Positions 55,143 through 64,000 of a DNA stretch of 64,000 nucleotides are shown piece after piece. Source of the DNA: Hypericum androsaemum (taxonomy: Eukaryota; Streptophyta; Magnoliopsida; Malpighiales; Hypericaceae); NCBI GenBank assembly GCA_963995505.1, contig OZ023180.1, positions 5,172,904-5,236,903 of the forward strand, read 5' to 3'. How positions within the stretch are numbered: the first letter of the stretch is position 1; each line of letters begins with the position of its first letter. Below the pieces are notes generated by a model. The model made no database searches. It saw nothing but the letters and a program-made list of their open reading frames with translations, and was not told the origin of the DNA. The position numbers and the translations under genes were made by a program.

Positions 55143-58100
55143 TGTTGGAAATTGTGTTTCTTAAGTTTATTTCTTTTCCTTATCAGCATGGATCGTGTCC
55201 TAGTTTGGCTTGATCACATCTTGGTAGATTACCTTTTGTATTTGATTTGTTTCAAATAGGAGCTTTCTTAGGACGTTAGCTATACTATAAGGCTATATAT
55301 ACCAACCCGTTAATTGAATAAAATCAGCGACTTCAATTCTTCATGGTATCACAGCAGAGATCTCATTAAATCCCACCAAAATAAGTTTACCTGCCGCAAA
55401 ATCTTTTACCCCACTAAAAGAGAATGTCGAAGAATGACAATGGATCGGCGAATGATATGTCGTCGCCGTACTTCCTGCATATCTTGGACAACTCGGGGTA
55501 GGTTAACATGATCGAACTGCTCAATGAAAGGAACTATGCTGATTGAGTTGGTGAGATGACCAATTTTCTTTTGGCAAAAAATAAACTAGGGTTCGCGACG
55601 GGACGGTTGTCAAACCATAGACAATCGCTACATATCACAACATCTGGTTGTGTTATGATGCTATGGTCAAGGATTGGTTGGCCATATCGATCGACAAGGA
55701 AGTTCGAGGTAGTGTTTGCTATGCAAAGACGGCATAGGAAGTTTGGGCATATCTCAAGGAGAGATTCGGTAAAAGCAGTGCGCCGAGAGCCTATGAATTA
55801 GAGCGATCGGTATCGCTGTTGCATCAAGACAAGATGACCGTCTCCACGTACTTCTCCTAGTTGAAATTCCACTGGGATGAGATGGAGTCCATCTTGCCTA
55901 TGGCTACGTGCATATGCGATGTGAAACGTCAGTACGCAGCAGCACAAGATCAGGAACAACTCTATGTGTTTCTCATGGGGCTGGATGAAATATATGGTAT
56001 TGTGAAATCTTAAATCTTGAGCACCAAGCCACCTTCAACCCTGGAAGAGGCGTACCACCTGATCCTACAAGATGAACAAAGTTGAATCACTGCGGTAACT
56101 CGACAATCGACTGTTGAAGTAGCAGCATTCCAGATCGGAAATTACAGGCGAGCTGATGGTGATGCCGCACAATGGAAGGCTGGAAAGAAAGAAAAGATGA
56201 GATCCAACCACTGTCAAAAGATGGGCCACGTAAAGGAACAATGTTTCAAACTTATTGGCTATCCGAAATGGTCGAAAAGGGAAGAAAGAGTAAGAAGGAA
56301 TGGGCTGCGCCTTGCACAACCGTGTGTCACACAGGTTAAGGCAACTTCAATATCAAGATTGACCACTGATTAATACGCAAGGGTGCTCAAAGTATTGAGG
56401 CAAAGGAGGAGATGATGGCACACACGGAGCACATGATTCAAGAGTGTAACTGAAGTGCATATGGTTGGTACAAGCTAAGGGAAACGGTGCTGGATCAACA
56501 ATTTTGGGGCAATAGAGCACATAGCTTATGATTCTAGTCTTTTGACAGGTTCGGTTAGGCGAACTAAGAATACACTGGTGAAAATACCAACTGGTGATGA
56601 TATTCCAGTAGATGGAATCAGTTATATTAATCTCCCAAATGGGATCACATTAAAAGATGTTTTATACATCCATACTTTTCGATGCAATCTCATATTAGTT
56701 TATAGACTGACTAAAGATTGGAGCTGCTCACTAACGTTTGTTGCAGACGTATGTGTATTGCAGGATCTACCTTCGAGGATCCTGATTGGTGTGGGTAGGC
56801 ACCATGGTGGTTTTGTACCTGTTGTAGCCCATTTTGAATGCTGGGTGGTTATGCATTTCGACAAAGGAGCTTCAGCAAGCATCTGGCACGAGAGACTTAG
56901 GCATCCATCATTTAGAAAATAGGACATGTACATAATTTATGTACGCATATTCAGTTGGATCATAAAATTTTGTGTGATACTTGTTTATGGGCAAAATTTA
57001 TCATATCTTCTTTCCCGAATAGTGCAATAAAGACTGATTCCTACTTTGCCAAACTTCGGGGACGTCAGAAACGATTTCGGAAATGCAGGGATCCCAGAGG
57101 GAGAATGCCAAACTACAGGGATCTGAGCATAATTTTCTCAATATTTTTTTTAAGAGACCAAGCTACACTCATCTACGGTCTTTTGGGTCTCTCATCTATG
57201 CACATATACTAGGTTTCTATATAGACAAGTTATAAGCAAGGAGTCAGAAATACATATTTGTCGGATATCGTGAAGGACAGAAGAGGTACCGAGTTTTTGA
57301 CCTTGAGGATAGACGTATTGGTCACATAAGGGAGGTCACCTTTATCGAGCATGTGCATCCATTTAAGAAGGACCTCTCGGCAGAAACACATCAGCCATCT
57401 CTTCGGACTAATGACAGTTTAGGTGACGAGTTTAGACCTAACTTGGTCCCAGAGGAGCCTATGGACCATCTTGAAAGGGAAATTATTTTGGAGGAACCAG
57501 TGCCAGTTTAGAATAATGCCCCGTAGAAAATGTTGAAGAACTGTTTGAACATTTAGTAGGGCGAGCTCTGATCAAGAGTCTCATGGGGAATCAAAATGTG
57601 CCAATCGCTCGACACAGCTCAAGTGCAAAATAAGTTCCTCGTCGATTGGAAGACTATAAGACATGCATACCACACTCCATCGACCACCCACGTCCAAAGT
57701 CTTCTTCCGGGAACTTGGTTGTATATCCTCCCACTCATTTTGTTTCGTACTCAAAATTTTCTGACACCCACAAGGTCTTTCTCGCAGCCGTCATACAACG
57801 TGATGAGGCAAAAACTTATTATCAGGCAGTTAAAAGCGAAGAGTGGAGGAAGTCAATGATGCATGAAATACAAGCTTTTGAGGCGAATGACACATGGTCT
57901 CTCGAATCCTTTCCCTCTAGCAAGAAGGCAATTGACTCCAAATGGCTGTAAAAATTTAAGTATAAGCCCAATGGAGATGTTGAGCAATAAGGCACACCTA
58001 GTCACCGTCCGTTGTCTCCTCGTAGTGGTTGTCCAAAGGCGATGGTTTATAATGCAACTGGATGTTAACAATGCCTTTTTGCATGGGAATTTTGATGAAG

Positions 58101-59413
58101 CAATCTACATAAAATTGTCTCTCAGATATTCATCATCTTATGACACACGGGTATGTCGGTTGCAAAAATTGCTTTATGGACTTCGCTAGGCATCACGTAA
58201 CTGGTATTATAAGTTCACTCAGGAACTTACTTATTCGATTTCGTTCAATGTCATTCACATCATTGTTCAAATTTCTCGGGGATCGTGTTGTTATTTTTTC
58301 ATTGATCAATGTTGAAGATGTGATACTTGCTAGCAATGCTGAGGCAAAGAACAAAGAGGTCACTGCATATTAGGATGTCAAGTTTGGGATTAATGATTTG
58401 GGAGTGCTAATATATTTTTTGGGATTGAGGCAGCCCGCTCTGCTGATGGCTCGTCTTAAGTCAAAAGAAGTATACTATTGACATCGTGAAAGACAGCAAG
58501 AAGCTAGGAGGATGACCCGCTATGAGCAAAATCACAATTTGACAATTGTTACGACCACTGAACCGGTTGATGGTAGCCATTACGTCGTCTTATTGGGTGT
58601 CTTCTTTACCTCATGGACATTACAAATATGGTCAGTATTCTGAGCCAGTTTGTTACCAACCCTCAACAGGCTCATGTCGATGCAGCTGATCGAGTGCTCC
58701 ACTACCTTATGCAATCGCTCGGATAAGATATTTTCTTGCCATTTGTGGGTCGACCTATTCTCAAGGCATACTGTGACGCAGACTGGGCTGGCTGCCTAAT
58801 GACTCGTCATTCTAGGATGGGATATTTTGTGTTATTTGGCAGTTCTCCTATCTCTTGGGGTACCAAAAAATAATCTGTTGTTGACTGGGGTAGTAACCCA
58901 ATGACTCGTCGTTCTAGGAGGTCAAAAATAGAGCCATGGCGGCTACTGTTAGTTTGGCTTCGATGGTTGTTTCGCGAGCTGCAGACACCACAGACCGGCC
59001 GACAATACTCTTTTGTGACAACCAAGCTGCCCTATATATTGCCGCCAACTCGGTCTATAATGAGCGGACCAAGGACTTTGAAATGAACTGTTATTTTTTC
59101 CGGAGTGAGTTTAGTCCAAAGAAATTGCGCCACAAAAGATTGATGGTGCTGGTCAATTGGATGATATCTTTACCAAAGCTTTTGGTCGCCAAAGTTTTCA
59201 TCACCTACTTGACAAGTTGGACATTATGTATCTCTATGAACCAACTTGAAAGGAAGTGTAAGAGATTATGTTTGTTATGTTTATTTAGTTTCCTTACCTT
59301 TTGTATTTGATTTGTTTCCTATTTACTAGGAGCTTCCTTAGGACGTTAGCTCTACTGTAAGGCTATATATGCCCAACCCTTTCATCGAATAAAATCAGGG
59401 CTTGAATTCTTCA
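55143..59413 (+). mobile_element. Ty1/copia retrotransposon, degenerate, block B copy
   Basis: 5' LTR 55143 to about 55343; 3' LTR 59257-59413. Here both 5-bp flanks are ATTCG (55138-55142, 59414-59418), confirming the target duplication that is mutated in block A. The polyprotein remnants match block A: gag about 55556-55801, pre-integrase near 56870, RT 57646-58189, RNase H 58936-59130. A few changes are private to this copy. Confidence 0.87.
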
Positions 59414-60116
59414 ATTCGTGTAAGTAATTTTTTATACCATTTGATATCTGAATATTTGCTTAAATGTCAATCTAGGTGTTAGGGGTGTTGACTGGCGGGG
59501 CTCTGCTTTGGTTTGGTTTGGGTTATAACAAGGCGTTTTTGTGGTTCTTAGGGAAACCAGTGTAAATATTTTGCCATAATCATCGATAAAATTACTTATA
59601 AAAAAGTCAATCTAGGTTTAAATTAAATAAATATTTAATTGTGTTAAAGTTTTAGTAACAAATATTAATTAATAGCGTGTTCCAAATTATTCAACTTAAT
59701 CCACGAACAAATCTTCGACGAATCGAGTCGGATTCATGGCCACTCCAACTCTAATACCTTGCCTCTTATTTCTATTCACAAAGCCGCATTTTTTACGGGG
59801 CCCAGAATTGCTTCCCATGCATCACATGCATGCAACGAAGCCATTCCTTGTGCATCAGAAAGTGCCACTAGCTCTTCTTATCTGGACCCATCACCTGTCT
59901 GTAATTAAAACGATATGGATAGTATTTTCATGCAGATGATTAACCAAATTAAATTAGTTAAATATCGTTCCTATTTACGTCACTTTTGACACCACTTCTT
60001 CCTCTCACTGGGCAACTTTCCACTATAAAAAGGCATATAGGCTATATTTTTCTCACCAACATTTCTTCTTCTCAATTTCTCTTGAACTGACACTCTATAT
60101 ATACAAATACGTATAT

Positions 60117-60284
60117 ATGCGAGGTGTGACACCTGGACGCGGTGGTGGTGGCTATCCCGGAGGAGGGCGTGGTGGAGGTTACTGTCGATACAGATGCTGC
60201 CGTGGATACCGCAATGACGGGTGTTACAGGTCCTGTAGCCATGCCAATGAGGTTCCCGATGTTGAACTCCAGGAAGAACCCTAA
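60117..60284 (+). CDS. Cys-rich C-terminal GRP fragment, block B
   Basis: Same 55-residue frame as 31414-31581, with the TATA box at 60024-60033. No coding change is seen between the two copies. Either selection has kept it or too little time has passed since the duplication. Confidence 0.6.
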   Translation: MRGVTPGRGGGGYPGGGRGGGYCRYRCCRGYRNDGCYRSCSHANEVPDVELQEEP

Positions 60285-61342
60285 ATTCAGTTTTCAACGT
60301 TTGCGGTGTGCAAGTTCTTGCAATCATATTTCGTAACGCCAATGTAAATTCGGACAGAATGTCTTGCTTTTGCACAAGGGTGTGTATGGAGTGTGATGAA
60401 TAAGGTGTAAGTTTCAGTGAGCAATGACTTTGGTGTTGCTCACTTGACATGTGGTTTCATAAATTAATAAATATTGTGATGTTTATTTTGTGATTTTATG
60501 TTGTTTATTTCTTCTCATACCCAAAAATAATATACAGGAAATGGATGAGCTAAAGTCATAATAGCTCAACATCTAGCTTCCTCTATATAAAAAGAGTATA
60601 CTTTAGTCAATTGGTCAATAGATTTGGTAAGTTGATTTTATTTCATATTATAAACTGACACTCTATATATACAAATACGTGGTCGTGACCGTTATTTTTT
60701 TCAAAATTCGACTACTATTTTTTATAAGTTCGAGATTTATTTATTCATAATAAGTAATAGTATTTACATCCCTTGTGTCCCCCTATAAATGGAGAAATGT
60801 CCCCCAATAAATGGAGAAATGTTATTGCCTCTTTCAAAGTTGTGGCCGTTGGATTCACCAAAATTTTAACAAAGTAAAATTTGTTTTTAAAAAAAAAACA
60901 TTGTCAGTAGCACCACATATTTAAGATTCTACCTTCTAAAAAAAATACCTTTAAAAATATTCAAAAAATAATAATTTGAAAAACTACTCCAAGTTGAAAT
61001 AATTTAGATTTAATTGACCTTAGCGATTCGAAGTATAGGATAAGGTTCTGATTACATAGATTCCTAATTGAGCAGACAAATAAAATATTGCTGCAGTAAA
61101 ACAATGAGAAATCCGACTGATTTCGAGTTCCACGACTGTGCATGAGCAAGCGTGATTTCAAGTTCCAACCTCGACATGTGCATGAGCAAGCGTTATTTCT
61201 TACAAACCTATCTATATGTGTATTTATTTATGTATAACATCCTAAAACAATAGAGAAAACCAAAATGGAGCCGTTGCCTTATAACAAGTCAAATAATTTT
61301 GTCATGACTCAAAAGGTCATACATTATAATAAAAGGTTACAC
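60285..61342. other. Flank of the Cys-rich GRP, block B
   Basis: Same content as 31582-32641; no gene. Confidence 0.5.
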
Positions 61343-61797
61343 AAAAGCCAAATTGGGGATTTTTCCTGAATGGTTCAGGATTTTTCCTGATCTCAATCAA
61401 CGGACTCTGGCCAAGGGGAGGTCTGATCATCACCCTATTTTGTTAAATACAACAAAGCCAAATTGGGGAGCAAAACCTTTCAGGTTTTTAAACTGTTGGC
61501 TGGATGATAAACATTTCCCAGGACTAGTTGCAGGTTGGTGGAAGGAATTAGATGGTGTTACTTTTGGGCCTCATAGATTGCTATACAAGTTGAAACTGAT
61601 CAAAGGAAAAATACAAGCGTGGAATCAGGAGCACTTTGGGAGGATTGAAATCAGAATCAAGAGTGCGGAGGAAGAAATAAGTGATCTGGACAGGCTAGAA
61701 GAATCTGGACCATTGACTGTCGGAGATTCAGAAAGAAGATCAATTTTGCAGGAGGAACTTATCAATTCTCAAAGGCAACTTGATCTGATGCGGAGAC
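61343..61797 (+). mobile_element. 5' part of the duplicated LINE, broken by copia
   Basis: Identical in layout to 32642-33096 (endonuclease end KGRSDHHPILL onward). Coding stops at the copia LTR; the residues shown by the open frame after 61797 are LTR sequence, not LINE. Confidence 0.85.
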
Positions 61798-62070
61798 TGT
61801 TGAGAAATAAGATCGAAACGAGTAAAATACGAGACACAAGAATTACGTGGAAACCCCAAGACGGGAAGAAAACCACGGGCAAAAGAGAGTCGTCCACTAT
61901 GTGAGTCCAATCGGTTACAAGGCCTCCGTGAGGGTTCTCTCTACCTCACAACTCTCAACTAGTACAAATAAGACCTAGGCATAGGCCGTATATATATAGG
62001 AGACTAGTACTCTATTCTGATCAGGAAATAGAGTCCTACTCTAATTCCTGATCAGGAACAATCCCTAACA
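61798..62070 (-). repeat. 3' LTR and polypurine tract of the young copia
   Basis: On the minus strand the LTR reads TGTTAGGGATTG...ATTTCTCAACA, 273 bp. Directly before it (62071-62085) is the polypurine tract CCAAAGTGGAAATT that primes plus-strand synthesis. TATATATATAGG at about 61987-61999 could hold the TATA box. Confidence 0.85.
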
Positions 62071-62152
62071 AATTTCCACTTTGGACCAAATTCTATGACT
62101 CCAACTTCAACGTTTCTCCACCTTCACCACCAGCCCCTAAGGGCAATCAGCA

Positions 62153-63970
62153 TCAAGCATGAACACCGACCAAGTCCAAGCAATGCTCGAACTTAGTACC
62201 AGAAAGCGGCTTCGTCAACATGTCTGCAGGGTTGTCCTTGGTACCCACCTTGCTCACAACAATGTCACCTTGAGCAACATGCTCCCGAATGAAGTGGTAC
62301 CTCACATTAATGTGCTTTGTCCTCTCATGATACATAGCATCCCTCGTGAGATGGATAGCACTTTGACTATCACAGTACACTGTACTGACCTGCAGCTTCT
62401 CACAGATTTCACTGAAGAAACCTTTCAACCTGATAGCCTCCTTCACACCTTCAGTTATAGCCATGTACTCCGCCTCAGTGGTAGACAACGCCACTGTGGC
62501 CTGTAGACAAGCTCTCCAACTGATAGCACATCCTCCAAGAGTGAAGACATATCCAGATAAGGATCTGAACTTATCAAGATCTCCAGCATAATCTGAATCT
62601 ACGAAACCAATAACTCCATCACTGGTGCGTCCAAACTGTAGACACACGCCCTTGGTACCCTTCAAGTACCTCATAATCCACTCCACTGCTCTCCAATGAC
62701 CTTCTCCAGGATTTGCCATAAACCTGCTAACGACACTCACAGCATAGGCCAAATCCGGGCGTGTGCAAACCATAGCATACATCAGAGAACCAACAGCATT
62801 GGAGTATGGAACACCAGACATGTAATCGACCTCAGCAGCTGATTGTGGAGATAAAGCAGACGAAAGCTGAAAATGTGTACCAAGAGGAGTACTCACAGGA
62901 TTACCAGTCACATCAAACCTGTCAAGAACCTTTTCAATGTAACTTTCCTGACTCAGAAATAATTTCCTTGCTCCTCTATCTCTGGCAATCTCCATACCAA
63001 GAATCTTCTTAGCAGGACCCAAATCTTTCATCTCAAACTCGCTACTCAACAGAGCTTTGAGCTTCTTCACCTCTCCTTTGTCACTTGCAGCAATTAACAT
63101 GTCATCCACATATAGGAGCAAATAAACTTGGGAACCGTCGCGTAGTCTTTTCAGGTAAACACAACTATCATACTTGCTCCTCTCAAAACCATGAGAAATC
63201 ATAAAGGAATCAAACCTTTTATACCACTGCCTCGGAGACTGCTTAAGGCCATACAGGGACTTCTTCAGCAAGCACACATGGTCTTCTTTGCCTTCAACAT
63301 GAAAACCCTCAGGCTATGCCATATAAATCCGCTCCTGAAGCTCTCCATTCAAGAAAGCTGTCTTCACATCAAGCTGTTCAAGCTCCAAATCCTGCATAGC
63401 AACAATACCAAGAAGAGAACGAATCGAGGTATGCTTCACAACTGGTGAAAACACCTCATTAAAGTCCACACCAGGAATCTGACTATATCCTCTAGCCACT
63501 AGCCTAGCCTTGTATCTAGGCTCTTCAACTCCAGGTATACCATCCTTCTTCTTGAATACCCACTTGCAACTGACAACCTTCTTATCCTTAGGCAGCTTAG
63601 TAATCTCCCAAGTCTTGTTCTTGTGAAGAGATTCCATCTCTTCCTCCATAGCAACCAACCATCTAGCAGAGTCTTTCGACTTCACAGCATCTGAGTAACT
63701 AGACGGTTCTTCATAGCTATCAACTTCTTCTGCCACATTCAGGGCAAAAGCAACAATATCAGCCTCACCCAACTTCTGTAGAGGCCTGATAATTCTTCTG
63801 GGCCTGTCTCTAGCAATAGAATACGCTAGCTCCCTCTCAACTGTGCCAACATTCTCAGCTTCATTAGACAACCCACCATGAGTAGGACCATGGCAATCAA
63901 CATCACGGAAGGAACTAGCTTCTGGATCATCATCAAACTCCACCTGCACTTTTGACTTTTGCAAGTCCAC
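62153..63970 (-). pseudogene. Copia reverse transcriptase-RNase H with one amber stop
   Basis: One frame from beyond the right edge. It carries the pre-RT segment (SARWLVAMEEEMESLHKNKT, CKWVFKKKDG), RT (DVKTAFLNGELQERIYMA), TAG at 63314-63316, then [20 protein letters not shown], the catalytic [12 protein letters not shown] and RNase H ([40 protein letters not shown]). The TAG stands where MAQPEGF is the family norm, so CAG to TAG is the only visible lesion. Everything else is intact. The element could be mobilised in trans, or be active if the stop is suppressed. Confidence 0.9.
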
Positions 63971-64000
63971 ACTTGGAGCACTGGAAACACCAGGTGAAGA

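Larger units (their letters stand above)
47585..61797. repeat. Segmental duplication, block B (partner 18221-33096)
   Basis: Carries the same features in the same order as block A. Differences include 27 extra bases in the GRP intron (near 47862), loss of about 690 bp holding the GRP fragment (junction near 54392), and scattered point changes and 1-bp indels. It ends at the copia insertion. Confidence 0.93.
61798..64000 (-). mobile_element. Young Ty1/copia element (3' half in window)
   Basis: Minus-strand element whose 3' LTR lies at 61798-62070. It runs off the right edge with its gag, protease and integrase not visible. Inserted in the block B LINE after ...CGGAGAC; the likely 5-bp duplication GAGAC can be checked only with the other end. 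Confidence 0.93.

Overview
The window is nuclear DNA of a flowering plant, probably a eudicot, though the species cannot be named from the sequence. The evidence is AT-rich spacer DNA, split genes with GT-AG introns, and dense plant-type transposons: L1-like LINEs, Ty1/copia, one probable gypsy LTR, hAT, PIF/Harbinger and MULE elements. I see no rRNA, tRNA, CRISPR or bacterial-type genes.

The only host genes I can support are small secreted glycine-rich proteins (GRPs). Four copies of a two-exon Gly/His-rich GRP lie at 1144, 18356, 44607 and 47721. Exon 1 encodes a 23-residue signal peptide. Exon 2 encodes a Gly/His/Tyr-rich chain ending in CPHGC. Only the copy at 18356 is intact. The copy at 1144 has a 1-nt frameshift. 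The copy at 44607 has a mutated splice donor and most of exon 2 is lost. The copy at 47721 has a mutated donor, but an in-frame cryptic donor lies 6 nt downstream. A fifth exon-2 fragment lies at about 25030. A second GRP type, with a Cys-rich C-terminus but no signal peptide, occurs twice (31414 and 60117).

Layout: 1-815 LINE tail; 1144-5400 GRP copy 1, its 3' flank split by a hAT element that itself holds a LINE; 5415-10116 LINE tails and a solo LTR; 10117-12797 GRP-unit spacer with a hAT and a MITE; 12798-18220 a composite copia element; 18221-33096 duplicated block A (GRP copy 2, Harbinger, Pack-MULE, GRP fragment, MITE, copia, Cys-rich GRP, LINE); 33097-43400 rest of that LINE, a hAT, a gypsy LTR and LINE debris; 43400-47584 GRP copy 3 and rearranged spacer; 47585-61797 duplicated block B, nearly identical to A; 61798-64000 a young copia element that interrupts block B's LINE.

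The main story is a tandem GRP array expanding by repeated local duplication. The latest event copied at least 14 kb, with about 29 kb spacing between copies. Transposons then broke up the array. The Pack-MULE carries exon 1 of a mitochondrial pyruvate carrier gene, and the only intact Gly/His-rich GRP now has a retrotransposon LTR about 50 bp upstream of its TATA box.
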